Positions 33,461 to 40,983 of a stretch of DNA of 53,623 bases are shown here, piece by piece. A program made the position numbers and the translations under genes. Within the stretch, counting starts at the first letter, position 1. Every line of letters begins with the position of its first letter. Source of the DNA: Streptomyces parvus (GTDB taxonomy: Bacteria; Actinomycetota; Actinomycetes; Streptomycetales; Streptomycetaceae); NCBI RefSeq assembly GCF_014648875.1, contig NZ_BMRY01000019.1, positions 1 to 53,623 of the forward strand. The letters run 5' to 3'. The notes beneath the pieces are model-generated. The model was not told where the DNA came from and did not search any database. It saw nothing but the letters and a program-made list of their open reading frames with translations.

Positions 33461-34066
33461 ATGTCGGAGCTTCTCGTCGACTTCATCACCTCTCTCGACG
33501 GCTACGCATCGGGCGAGGGCTGGCCCGGGTTCTGGGGCCTGGAGGGCCCGGAGTACCTGGCCTGGCTCGGTGAGCAGCCCGAGGTCACCTACCTCATGGG
33601 GGCGAAGACCTACCGCCTGATGTCCGGCTTCGCCGCCGGCGAGGTCCCGAGCGGCCAGGACGAATTCAGGCCCGAAGAGGAGGAGTCCGTCGACCAGCTC
33701 ACGCGAGCGTCCAAGGTGGTGTTCTCCTCCTCCCTGGAGGCCCCGCTGACGTGGGCCAACGCCACGCTCGTCCGCGACGACGCGGTGGGGGCGGTCCGTG
33801 CGATGAAGGAGAACGGCTCGGGGCTCCTCAGCACGATCGGCAGCCTCAGCCTGTGCCGGTCCCTGCTGCGGGCCGGGCTCGTCGACCGCTTCCGGGTCGT
33901 GATGTTCCCGGTGATCACCGGGGCCACGGGGGCGGAACGCATCTACGACGGCTATCCGGACGTCGCCCTCGACATGATCGAGCACCGGACCTTCGACGGT
34001 CGCACCCAGCTGGTCGAGTACAAGCCCCGCGTGCTGGAGCACCCGCCGCTCGGCGCCCCCGCGTGA
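33461..34066 (+). CDS. Dihydrofolate-reductase-family protein (RibD C-terminal type)
   Basis: A 201-residue cytoplasmic protein with the RibD_C/DHFR-like fold: N-terminal LLVDFITSLDGYASGEG, the NADP-binding VTYLMGAKTYRLM, KVVFSSSLEAPLTWANATLV and the central TIGSLSLCRSLLRAGLVDRFRVVMFPVITG (split here by its two halves). Such stand-alone streptomycete proteins are NADPH-dependent reductases of unknown substrate; neither folate nor riboflavin genes are nearby. GGAAGGA lies upstream of ATG 33461, and three direct repeats lie just beyond it. Confidence 0.88.
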   Translation: MSELLVDFITSLDGYASGEGWPGFWGLEGPEYLAWLGEQPEVTYLMGAKTYRLMSGFAAGEVPSGQDEFRPEEEESVDQLTRASKVVFSSSLEAPLTWANATLVRDDAVGAVRAMKENGSGLLSTIGSLSLCRSLLRAGLVDRFRVVMFPVITGATGAERIYDGYPDVALDMIEHRTFDGRTQLVEYKPRVLEHPPLGAPA

Positions 34067-34256
34067 CGTGGTTCCGTGCGCGGGCGGCAGCTCCGGGGTC
34101 CGCCGCCCCGTCCGGCGTAACGACGGCGGGCGGATGACGGGTCGCGGGGGTGACGGACTTCGCCCGGCGGATGTGTGAGCTCCGTTTGGGGGGATACGCG
34201 GAGGGTGCCCGGGGCAACGAGGACTCCGGGAGCGGGAAACACAGAAGGAGACTTTC

Positions 34257-34523
34257 GTGGGCATCATCGCCTGGATTCTCATCGGCCTGCTCGCGGGCGC
34301 CATCGCCAAGGCGTTGATGCCGGGCAAGGACCCGGGGGGCTGCCTGATCACGATGCTGCTCGGTATCGCGGGCGGTCTGCTCGGCGGCTGGCTGGGCAAG
34401 GTGATCTTCGGGGTCGATTCGATCGACGGGTTCTTCAGCCTGTCGACGTGGATCGCCGCAGTCGTCGGTTCCGTGATCCTCCTCGCCCTCTACCGCCTGA
34501 TCGCGGGGAACAGGTCCCGCTGA
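34257..34523 (+). CDS. GlsB/YeaQ-type (transglycosylase-associated) membrane protein
   Basis: An 88-residue membrane protein with three hydrophobic segments: GIIAWILIGLLAGAIAKALM, then GGCLITMLLGIAGGLLGGWLG and WIAAVVGSVILLALYRLIAG. The small Gly-rich helices and the MPGKDPGG motif after the first one define the family, whose members are often stress-induced. The start is GTG 34257 behind AGAAGGAGA. GGGATA at 34190-34195, with a GTGTGA 13 bases before it, vaguely resembles a stress-sigma (SigB/SigH-type) promoter; that is weak. The catalase gene follows. Confidence 0.88.
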   Translation: MGIIAWILIGLLAGAIAKALMPGKDPGGCLITMLLGIAGGLLGGWLGKVIFGVDSIDGFFSLSTWIAAVVGSVILLALYRLIAGNRSR

Positions 34524-34529
34524 CCCCGG

Positions 34530-34599
34530 CGGCTCGACGGGACGATTCGTCCGCATATGCCTACATTGGCAGAGGTGCGACAGGGTAGCCGTCGAGCCG
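34530..34599. promoter_or_regulatory. Inverted repeat framing the catalase promoter region
   Basis: CGGCTCGACGG (34530-34540) and CCGTCGAGCCG (34589-34599) are perfect 11-bp arms 48 bases apart. The spacer is relatively A/T-rich (CATATGCCTACATTGG) and probably contains the catalase promoter. The arms could also pair in RNA to end the upstream GlsB-like transcript. Confidence 0.4.
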
Positions 34600-34660
34600 G
34601 GCCGAGCCGAGGCCCCCGCTCCCGCGCACGACCGACAACAGGACACGAGGACACGAGGAC

Positions 34661-36184
34661 ATGACGGACACGACCCGTAAGCCGACCACCTCCGACTCCG
34701 GTGCCCCGGTGGAGAGCGACGAGCATTCGCTCACCGTCGGCCCGGGCGGGCCGATCCTGCTCCAGGACTCCTACCTGATCGAGCAGATGGCCCAGTTCAA
34801 CCGCGAACGCATCCCCGAACGCCAGCCGCACGCCAAGGGAAGCGGCGCCTTCGGAAAGTTCGAGGTGACCGCGGACGTCTCCGCGTACACGAAGGCCGCG
34901 CTCTTCCAGCCCGGCACCACGACCGACCTGGTCATCAGGTTCTCCACCGTCGCGGGTGAGCGGGGCAGCCCGGACACCTGGCGTGACCCGCGCGGCTTCG
35001 CGGTGAAGTTCTACACCAGCGAAGGCAACTACGACATGGTGGGCAACAACACCCCCGTGTTCTTCGTGAAGGACCCGATGAAGTTCCAGCACTTCATCCG
35101 GTCCCAGAAACGCCGGGCGGACAACAACCTCCGCGACCACGACATGCAGTGGGACTTCTGGACCCTCTCGCCGGAGTCGGCCCACCAGGTCACCTGGCTG
35201 ATGGGGGACCGGGGCATCCCGCGCACCTGGCGTCACATGAACGGCTACACCTCGCACACGTACATGTGGATCAACGCCGAGGGTGAGCGGTTCTGGGTGA
35301 AGTACCACTTCAAGACCGACCAGGGCGTCGAGACGTTCACGCAGCACGAGGCCGACCAGATGGCGGCGGCGGACACGGATTACCACACGCGTGATCTGTT
35401 CGAGCACATCCGGGACGGGGACTTCCCGAGCTGGACGCTGAAGGTCCAGATCATGCCGTTCGAGGACGCGAAGGACTACCGGTTCAACCCGTTCGACCTG
35501 ACCAAGGTGTGGCCGCACGGCGACTACCCGCTGATCGAGGTCGGCCGGATGACGCTGGACCGCAACCCCACGGACAACCACGCCGAGATCGAGCAGGCGG
35601 CGTTCCAGCCGAACAACTTCGTTCCTGGTATCGGCCCGAGCCCGGACCGGATGCTGTTGGCGCGGCTGTTCAGTTACGCGGACGCGCACCGCTACCGCAT
35701 CGGCGGCAACTACCAGCAGCTGCCGGTCAACGCCCCCGTCGCGCCGGTGCACACGTACTCCAAGGACGGGGCGATGGCGTACCGGAAGACCTCCGACCCG
35801 GTCTACGCCCCGAACTCCAAGGGCGGCCCGGAGGCGAACCCGGCGCTGTTCGGGCCCCCGCCGAGCTGGTACGCCGACGGGGACATCACCCGGGCGGCCT
35901 ACGTCGACCACGCCGAGGACGACGACTGGGGCCAGGCGGGCACGATGGTCCGCGAGGTGCTCGACGACGCGGCGCGGGACCGGCTGGTGGACAACGTGGT
36001 GGGCCACCTGCTGAACGGCGTGACCGAGCCGGTTCTCCAGCGGGCGTTCACGTACTGGTCGAACATCGACGCCACCATCGGCAAGCGCATCGAGGAGGGC
36101 GTCCGCGCGAAGGCGGGCGAGAAGGACCCGAAGGCGGGCGAGCAGGGCAACCCGGCCCGCTCGTCGATGCAGCGCAAGGCCTGA
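34661..36184 (+). CDS. Haem catalase (small-subunit, clade 3 type)
   Basis: A 507-residue cytoplasmic enzyme that converts hydrogen peroxide to water and oxygen. Active-site His57 lies in RQPHAKGSGAFG, Asn130 in YDMVGNNTPVFF, and the haem-ligand Tyr339 in RLFSYADAHRYRIG. FSTVAGERGSPDTWRDPRGF is the classical signature region. The C-terminus ends in a Lys/Gly-rich tail after the catalytic core. ATG 34661 lies in a run of GGACACGAGGAC repeats with GAGGAC as ribosome site. No CatR/FurA regulator gene is beside it, so regulation is by an unlinked gene or by the upstream inverted repeat. Confidence 0.96.
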   Translation: MTDTTRKPTTSDSGAPVESDEHSLTVGPGGPILLQDSYLIEQMAQFNRERIPERQPHAKGSGAFGKFEVTADVSAYTKAALFQPGTTTDLVIRFSTVAGERGSPDTWRDPRGFAVKFYTSEGNYDMVGNNTPVFFVKDPMKFQHFIRSQKRRADNNLRDHDMQWDFWTLSPESAHQVTWLMGDRGIPRTWRHMNGYTSHTYMWINAEGERFWVKYHFKTDQGVETFTQHEADQMAAADTDYHTRDLFEHIRDGDFPSWTLKVQIMPFEDAKDYRFNPFDLTKVWPHGDYPLIEVGRMTLDRNPTDNHAEIEQAAFQPNNFVPGIGPSPDRMLLARLFSYADAHRYRIGGNYQQLPVNAPVAPVHTYSKDGAMAYRKTSDPVYAPNSKGGPEANPALFGPPPSWYADGDITRAAYVDHAEDDDWGQAGTMVREVLDDAARDRLVDNVVGHLLNGVTEPVLQRAFTYWSNIDATIGKRIEEGVRAKAGEKDPKAGEQGNPARSSMQRKA

Positions 36185-36192
36185 GCCGCTGG

Positions 36193-36223
36193 GCCGCCGG
36201 CCACTCGCCAGATGGCCGGCGGC
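36193..36223. terminator. Terminator between catalase and NUDIX genes
   Basis: A perfect 11-bp stem, GCCGCCGGCCA (36193-36203) with TGGCCGGCGGC (36213-36223), and a 9-base loop, followed by CGGGTT. It lies between convergent genes and may act in both directions. Confidence 0.85.
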
Positions 36224-36234
36224 CGGGTTCGTCC

Positions 36235-36708
36235 TCAGTGCTGGACGAGCCCGCCGACCGGGACGGGTTCTACGTGACCGGTGGCCGGGAGGCTCTGCGC
36301 CAGGGCGATCCCGATGTCCACCAGCGACGACCGGCGCAGGCGGGCGACCTCAGGCAGGGGCGTCCAGACCGACACGGCGGTGTCGCCGTTCGGCTCGGGG
36401 CGGAGCCGGCCGCCGGTGACGCGGGCACGGTAGAAGATGCCGACGTTCTGCAGCTCGGGTGCGCCGGGCAGGCGGCGCTCGTCCGCCGGGATCACCCGCG
36501 AGTCCACGCCGAGCAGGCGCTCGACCACGGCCGCCAGGCCCGTCTCCTCGGCGACCTCCCGGACCACCGTGTCGTACGGGTCCTCCGCGTGCTCGACCCC
36601 ACCGCCCGGGAGGGTCCAGGTGCGGTCGCCGTCCGGGCCCACGGCCAGCGCGAGCAGCACACGGCCGTCCTCGATGCACACCGCGTACGCGGCCAGTCGT
36701 CGGTCCAT
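36235..36708 (-). CDS. NUDIX hydrolase
   Basis: A 157-residue hydrolase of nucleoside-diphosphate-linked substrates. The NUDIX box spans residues ~36-58, with the key residues G37, E42 and the REVAEETGL metal-binding helix at 50-58, and starts after WTLPGGG. N-terminal AYAVCIEDGRVLLALAVG is the usual first strand pair. Specificity cannot be read from the box alone; an MTH-type or dihydroneopterin-like substrate is equally possible. It is divergent from a GNAT gene across about 100 bp. Confidence 0.93.
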   Translation of the reverse strand: MDRRLAAYAVCIEDGRVLLALAVGPDGDRTWTLPGGGVEHAEDPYDTVVREVAEETGLAAVVERLLGVDSRVIPADERRLPGAPELQNVGIFYRARVTGGRLRPEPNGDTAVSVWTPLPEVARLRRSSLVDIGIALAQSLPATGHVEPVPVGGLVQH

Positions 36709-36809
36709 GGCGCGAGGCTATCCCCGGTATCCGGAAACGGTGTCCGGGGCCGGGGACCTCCCTTCCCTCGGCGGACCCCCCTCCCCGCTCAAGATCATCA
36801 ACATGCAGA

Positions 36810-37418
36810 ATGACCCGTATGTCGATAACGAACACTCCGCAGGCGGCCACGCTCGACGACGCCCCGGAGATCAGCCGCACCCTGGCCCGCGCCTTCGCCG
36901 ACGACCCGATGATGGAGTGGTTCTTCCCCGGCGGGGCCTCCCGCGAGCCCGACCTGGTCCGGTACTTCACGACGATCTTCACCCGGCAGTACGGCCGCCA
37001 CGGGGTGTGCGAGCGCACCGCGTCGGCGGCCGCGTTCTGGGTGGCGCCGGAGGGGCAGGAGAAGACCGTCCCCGACGCCGAGACGGTCGCGGAGCTGGAG
37101 GAGATCCTCGGCGACCGGGCTCCGCTCTTCCGGGACGCCGTCGCGGCGGCCGCCGAGCAGGGGCCCAAGGAGCCGCACTGGTATCTGGCGGTCGTGGGCG
37201 CGGACCCGGCCGCCCGGGGCCAGGGGCACGGGGCGGCGCTGCTGCGCTCCGGGCTGGCCAAGGCCGACGCGGCGGGCCTGCCGGTCTACCTGGAGTCCTC
37301 CAAGCCTGACAATCTGCCGTTCTACGAGCACTTCGGCTTCACGGTGCTCGGCGAGGCGGCGCTGCCGGGCGGCGGCCCGGCGCTGTGGGTGATGCGGCGC
37401 GAGCCGCGTGCCGTCTGA
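36810..37418 (+). CDS. GNAT-family N-acetyltransferase
   Basis: A 202-residue acetyl-CoA-dependent acetyltransferase. Recognisable parts are the N-terminal ISRTLARAFADDPMMEWFFP, the acetyl-CoA binding LAVVGADPAARGQGHGAALL (Q/RxxGxG/A type) and the C-terminal LESSKPDNLPFYEHFGFTVLGE. These are common in streptomycete drug- or metabolite-modifying acetyltransferases of unknown substrate. ATG 36810 and ATG 36819 are both in frame with no strong ribosome site; the second would remove three residues. Confidence 0.88.
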   Translation: MTRMSITNTPQAATLDDAPEISRTLARAFADDPMMEWFFPGGASREPDLVRYFTTIFTRQYGRHGVCERTASAAAFWVAPEGQEKTVPDAETVAELEEILGDRAPLFRDAVAAAAEQGPKEPHWYLAVVGADPAARGQGHGAALLRSGLAKADAAGLPVYLESSKPDNLPFYEHFGFTVLGEAALPGGGPALWVMRREPRAV

Positions 37419-37448
37419 CCGAATCGGAGCCCGGCCGGCCAGGGCGGG

Positions 37449-37745
37449 TCAGTCGGGGTACGCGGTGAAGAATGCTTTCTCCGCCCGGGGGTGCGCTCCG
37501 GATCCGTTCGCTCGCGCCACCGGCGACCGGCGGGCATCGGCCCAGATGGCCTCCAGTCCGAGGGGTCGGCCCAGGTCGTGACTGCCCCAGGGCTGCCAGG
37601 GGTCCGCTATCGCACGGGAGTCATTGTGCGGTGGCGGGCCCGGCGGGGCGTCACGTTCGATGCCGTCGAGTCGCCGTTCGAACTCCGCCTGCAGACGGTT
37701 TATCGTGGCGAGGAAGTCCCTGAGCAGGATGGTTTCTTCAGTCAT
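37449..37745 (-). CDS. Hypothetical 98-residue protein
   Basis: An ORF with plausible Streptomyces codon use, convergent with the GNAT gene. Residues 1-32 (MTEETILLRDFLATINRLQ, then AEFERRLDGIER) should form an amphipathic helix or short coiled coil. The rest is Pro/Trp-rich and low in predicted structure (DPWQPWGSHDLGRP). No signal or membrane segment is visible and I do not recognise a family. The start lacks a clear ribosome site, so the gene is less certain than its neighbours. The 288 bases upstream on the map (37746-38033) hold a repeated GGCGAGACCGCG (37899, 37953) and nothing else I can support. Confidence 0.5.
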   Translation of the reverse strand: MTEETILLRDFLATINRLQAEFERRLDGIERDAPPGPPPHNDSRAIADPWQPWGSHDLGRPLGLEAIWADARRSPVARANGSGAHPRAEKAFFTAYPD

Positions 37746-38033
37746 GGGGTCGGCACATTCCTCTGCGAGACTTCAGCTGTCACATCCCGACAACGACAGG
37801 GCCGGGCCGAGGGGACGCGGCATTCGGGTGAGCGTGCGGGGAGGTGACCACCGGCGCGTACGGGGAGGGTGCACGCCTCCCGCCGACGGGTCGGCCGCCC
37901 GGGCGAGACCGCGATCTACGGCCGGAGTCGTAGGGCGACCGCCCGATGCGTAGGCGAGACCGCGCTCCGTAAGGTCCGGGGACGAGCGGTCTTCCACGAC
38001 CGATGGACCCGCACCCCACCAGGAGGTTCCCCG

Positions 38034-38438
38034 ATGCCGGCAGACGCCACGGCCCACGTGCGTATCGCCCGCCCGTCCCGCGACCTCGCCGCGGCGGAAC
38101 GCTTCTGGGTCGCGGGGCTCGGCCTCGGCGTCCAGTACCGCCACGACGCCGACGGCACCCCCGGCCACCACTCGCTGCTCATGGTCGGCTGGCCCGACGC
38201 CGCCTGGCACCTGGAACTCGTCCACGACCCGTCGGCCCCGGTCGAACCGAGCCCGACGCCCGAGGACTTGCTCGTGGTCTACCTCGGCGAGGAGATCCCG
38301 GACGCCTTGGTGAAGCGGCTCGAACAGCACGGCGGCACCCGGGTGCCCGCGCACAATCCGTACTGGGACACCTGGGGCGTCACACTCCGGGACCCGGACG
38401 GCTACCTGCTGGTGCTCTCCACCCGGACGTGGACGTGA
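38034..38438 (+). CDS. VOC/glyoxalase-fold protein
   Basis: A 134-residue single vicinal-oxygen-chelate protein. Two beta-alpha-beta-beta-beta units are visible: VRIARPSRDLAAAERFWVAGLGL, split by length, with HHSLLMVGWPDAAWHLELVHD, then VYLGEEIPDALVKRLEQHGG with WGVTLRDPDGYLLVLSTRTW. Candidate metal ligands are the His and Glu residues of the two strands (ELVHD; RDPDGY), though the classical pattern is not fully conserved, so it could be a dioxygenase, a resistance-type binding protein or a non-catalytic fold. AGGAGG precedes ATG 38034. Its stop overlaps the SMI1 gene as GTGA, so the two are coupled. Confidence 0.88.
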   Translation: MPADATAHVRIARPSRDLAAAERFWVAGLGLGVQYRHDADGTPGHHSLLMVGWPDAAWHLELVHDPSAPVEPSPTPEDLLVVYLGEEIPDALVKRLEQHGGTRVPAHNPYWDTWGVTLRDPDGYLLVLSTRTWT

Positions 38439-39073
38439 TCCGGCTGCTGGAGGCGGTACGCGCCCGCCTCACCCGGGATTCCGTACAGCGGCCGGCCGGG
38501 CCACCGCCGCTCACCGAGGCGGAGACGGCCGAGGCGGAGGCCCAGCTCGGAGTCACCTTCCCCCAGGAGTACCGCCGTTACCTGCTGGAGGTGAGCGCCG
38601 GTGGTCCGGCGGTCGCCCGGCTGGAGAGGACCGGGGGCGTCTGGTGGTGGGCGGACAACAGCCGCGCGCGACGCGACCTGCTGGCACTGCCCTTCCCGCA
38701 CCCCGACTCCTACGACGAGGCCGACGACGCGCTCCTGCGACGCGAACCCCGGGCCGAGGACTATCCGGACGACGAGGAAGCGTTCTCCTGGGCCTGGACC
38801 GCCTGGGACGACGAGGCGGGTGAGTTCGAGGACCGGAAGACCGCCGGGGCGATCGTCCTCAAGGAGCACGGCTGCGGCTTCGCCACCCTGCTGGCCCTCA
38901 CCGGCCCGCTGGCCGGCACTGTGTGGTGGGACGGCCGGGCCACCTGCGACCTGATCGTCCCGCTGTCCCTGGACCACGCGGGCGGCGGCCGCCCCGCGAC
39001 CTTCGGCGAATGGCTGGGACGCGATTCCTGGGACCTGCTCCCGCCGGACGAATGGGCCCGGCGGCCGGTGTGA
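38435..39073 (+). CDS. SMI1/KNR4-family (SUKH-like) protein
   Basis: A 212-residue cytoplasmic protein whose first ~60 residues give the SMI1/KNR4 pattern: PPLTEAETAEAEAQLGVTFP, then QEYRRYLLEVSAGGP. The C-terminal half contains GCGFATLLALTGPLAGTVWWDGR, typical of streptomycete members. SUKH proteins are frequently immunity proteins against polymorphic toxins, but no toxin gene is adjacent. The start GTG 38435 overlaps the VOC stop (GTGA), giving a translationally coupled pair; a joint role is suggested but not known. Confidence 0.85.
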   Translation: MIRLLEAVRARLTRDSVQRPAGPPPLTEAETAEAEAQLGVTFPQEYRRYLLEVSAGGPAVARLERTGGVWWWADNSRARRDLLALPFPHPDSYDEADDALLRREPRAEDYPDDEEAFSWAWTAWDDEAGEFEDRKTAGAIVLKEHGCGFATLLALTGPLAGTVWWDGRATCDLIVPLSLDHAGGGRPATFGEWLGRDSWDLLPPDEWARRPV

Positions 39074-39398
39074 CGGCCGCGCAGTCGCCCGGTGTTTACC
39101 TTCAGGAATTCGGCGCGATGGATGCTGACTCGCCACGAAATGACCCCAGCGGGCGTGAGCGCATCAAGTCAGCTCGTTTCGCGGCGAGTTGCCGAATGGT
39201 GCAACCGATCGGCCTGCTTTCTCATGGCGCTCCGACCGTTACTCATCGGTCGAAGTCGCCCGTCTTTGCTGATGCCATGCGTGGCGATGGTGATTTGGAT
39301 CACGCTTGACGGACCCTCTGTGGCCCTCGATATTTAGCTGACTTCTCTGCGGCATGTGCACGAATGGCGAGAAAGGCTCGGGGATCCCGGAGGCCTTC
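39074..39398. other. 325-bp non-coding stretch with lower GC
   Basis: This gap is visibly less GC-rich than the rest of the window (for example GATGGTGATTTGGATCACGC near 39284). It contains short inverted pieces such as ACCG..ACTCATCGGT near 39230-39250. A frame at 39092-39337 is open, but its codon use is poor and I do not accept it. It probably holds the promoter of the following membrane gene; I see no other feature. Confidence 0.4.
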
Positions 39399-40127
39399 AT
39401 GGGGGCGTGCGATCAGGTTCATCAGGTGATCAACGTGCTGAGCCCGGTGTGGAGTCGCGCCCTGCGCCTCTCCGCGATGCTGCTCGTGCTGGCGGGAGTG
39501 CTGAGCGGGGCGTCCAACGTCTTCCCCAAGGATTCCGGTCCGACGGAGCTCCTGCACGACATCCGGGAGGAACGGGTCTCGTCGGTCCATGTCATCTACC
39601 TGTCCCCGAGCGAGGTTCAGGTGCGGTGGACGACCGGCTACTTGGGGGAGAAAGCGTACCTTCACCGCTTTTCCTCTCTTCCCGAGGCGCGGAGCAGCTC
39701 CGACGCGTACGTGGACATCCTCCGGCAGCGCCTCGGTACTCACGCCGGGGCGGTGGATTTCGATATGAGGGACCCGCTGGCGGGGCTGGGCGGAGTTTCG
39801 CTCGTCGTGCCGGTTCTGTACTGGCGGTTCATCGCGGTGGCATGGCTCAAGTGGGCGACCCTGGCGGTTCTCGCGGTCTGTGTGGTCGCCATGGTCGGAC
39901 GCAGGAGAACGCGCGCGCCCAGCCCGGGGCACTGGCTGTCGGCGTCGCTTCTGCTCGGCTCGGGATTCCTGGCCCATCTCTGGTCGGAGCCGTTCTCCCT
40001 GCGCCGGGCCCCTGCGAAGAACGGGGACCTTCCTCCACGCATGGGCGGGTGGGGTGTGGCGCTCCGTTCCCTCACCTGGCTCGTTGTCACCGGCCTGGTC
40101 GCGGCAGCGGTACTCACTCTCCGGTGA
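39399..40127 (+). CDS. Hypothetical membrane protein
   Basis: A 242-residue protein with hydrophobic segments at residues ~17-35 (LRLSAMLLVLAGVLSGASNV), ~133-160 (FIAVAWLKWATLAVLAVCVV), ~175-190 and ~222-240. Between the first two is a ~95-residue extracytoplasmic-type region (TELLHDIREERVSSVHVIYL, VQVRWTTGYLG). ATG 39399 follows GGAGG at close spacing; the frame is open from 39354 with another ATG but no ribosome site. No family is recognised; similar predicted membrane proteins occur in streptomycetes. Its last 14 bases overlap the convergent PPOX gene. Confidence 0.7.
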   Translation: MGACDQVHQVINVLSPVWSRALRLSAMLLVLAGVLSGASNVFPKDSGPTELLHDIREERVSSVHVIYLSPSEVQVRWTTGYLGEKAYLHRFSSLPEARSSSDAYVDILRQRLGTHAGAVDFDMRDPLAGLGGVSLVVPVLYWRFIAVAWLKWATLAVLAVCVVAMVGRRRTRAPSPGHWLSASLLLGSGFLAHLWSEPFSLRRAPAKNGDLPPRMGGWGVALRSLTWLVVTGLVAAAVLTLR

Positions 40128-40740
40128 TGTGGCCCTCCGCCCCCGCCCACGTCTCCGGCGCCCACACCCCCGACCGCTTCAGCGACGCCGGGCAGTGGCG
40201 GAAGATCTCGTCGATGTCGACGACCAGCGCCAGCTTCGGGCGCTGGCCCTTCAGGGTCATCGCGTCGAAGAACGGGGCGTCCGTGAGGATGCGGGCGCGG
40301 CCGTTGACGCGCAGGACGTCCATCGCGCCCGGTATCAGGTAGAGCAGGCCCACGCGCGGGTTCGACAGGATGTTGTGGAAGCTGTCCGCGCGGCGGTTGC
40401 CCGGGCGGTCGGGCAGCGCGATCGTGCCCCGGTCCAGGACATGGGTGAAGCCGGGGGTGTCGCCGCGCGGGGTCGCGTCGCAGTTGCCGTCCGCGTCCGA
40501 CGTGGCCAAGGTGCAGAACGGCGAGCGGGCCAGCAGCGCCAGGTCGTCGTCGGTGAGCCGGTCGTGGACCTTGTCGATGACGATCGGGTGCGGGGTGCCC
40601 AGGAGCTCGCGCAGTTCGTCCGCCGAGCCCAGAGGCACGGCCCCGGCCAGCGGATCGGTGGCGGGGGCGGTGGGGTCGGCGGTGTACGACAAGGCGGTGC
40701 TCCGGAGCTCGTGGGGTGCGGCAGCGCGCCGTGCGGGCAA
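40114..40740 (-). CDS. PPOX-class flavoprotein (pyridoxamine-phosphate-oxidase-like)
   Basis: A 208-residue protein of the pyridoxamine 5'-phosphate oxidase-like split-barrel class, of the MSMEG_1061 type. Features are the N-terminal DKVHDRLTDDDLALLARSPF, then CTLATSDADGNCDATPRGDTPG and the FMN/F420-phosphate region LPDRPGNRRADSFHNILSNPRVGLL (broken by length), with VNGRARILTD. Members bind FMN, haem or F420; the cofactor and substrate here are unknown. Its 3' end overlaps the membrane gene by 14 bases on the opposite strand. A partial iron box lies just upstream of its start, so it could be iron-regulated. Confidence 0.87.
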   Translation of the reverse strand: MPARRAAAPHELRSTALSYTADPTAPATDPLAGAVPLGSADELRELLGTPHPIVIDKVHDRLTDDDLALLARSPFCTLATSDADGNCDATPRGDTPGFTHVLDRGTIALPDRPGNRRADSFHNILSNPRVGLLYLIPGAMDVLRVNGRARILTDAPFFDAMTLKGQRPKLALVVDIDEIFRHCPASLKRSGVWAPETWAGAEGHITGE

Positions 40741-40746
40741 GCGCTG

Positions 40747-40765
40747 TTAGGGTGACCTTACTTTG
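40747..40765. promoter_or_regulatory. Partial iron box (DmdR/IdeR-like)
   Basis: TTAGGGTGACCTTACTTTG agrees with the 19-base DmdR/IdeR consensus TTAGGTTAGGCTAACCTAA at 11 positions. The left TTAGG and an ACCTTA core are the convincing parts. It lies between the divergent PPOX gene and the siderophore permeases. Confidence 0.45.
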
Positions 40766-40789
40766 GGCCCCCTTTGGTTGCCCGTCCGG

Positions 40790-40871
40790 GGTGGACCGGT
40801 CATGTCCCCTGCTCGGTGGCGGTCATGTCCTCTGCCCGGTGGACCGGCTGTTCCCTGCCCGGGTGGACCGG
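40790..40871. repeat. Imperfect ~24-bp tandem repeats in the permease leader
   Basis: About 3.5 units begin GTGGACCGG (exact GGTGGACCGG at 40790, 40839 and 40862), and the first two share GGTCATGTCC and CTGC. They lie in the non-coding leader before the siderophore permease operon. Confidence 0.7.
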
Positions 40872-40941
40872 TGACGAGGGCGTCTCCCGTGCCCAGGGGC
40901 GCTCCCCGGCGCCGCCGAACAAGCGTGAGGAACGAACAACA

Positions 40942-40983
40942 GTGCACCACCGCATTCCGGCTGCCCCGGCGGCCGGGTCGTGA
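40942..40983 (+). CDS. Possible 13-residue coupled leader peptide
   Basis: GTG 40942, with GAGGAAC a little upstream, opens the frame MHHRIPAAPAAGS. Its TGA stop overlaps the GTG of the first permease, giving a GTGA junction like the others in this operon. It could couple leader translation to the permease or be chance; the context is iron uptake, and no rare-codon signal is evident. Confidence 0.35.
   Translation: MHHRIPAAPAAGS

Noticed and set aside
39092..39337. Open frame of 81 codons between the SMI1-type and membrane-protein genes
   Set aside because: Codon use is poor (rare codons, Cys/Ser/Arg-rich), no ribosome site is convincing, and no family was recognised. Kept only as part of the non-coding stretch.
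40763..40979. Frames crossing the tandem repeats before the siderophore permease
   Set aside because: They consist mostly of the repeat's translation and have no initiation signal; only the short 40942 frame is retained, at low confidence.
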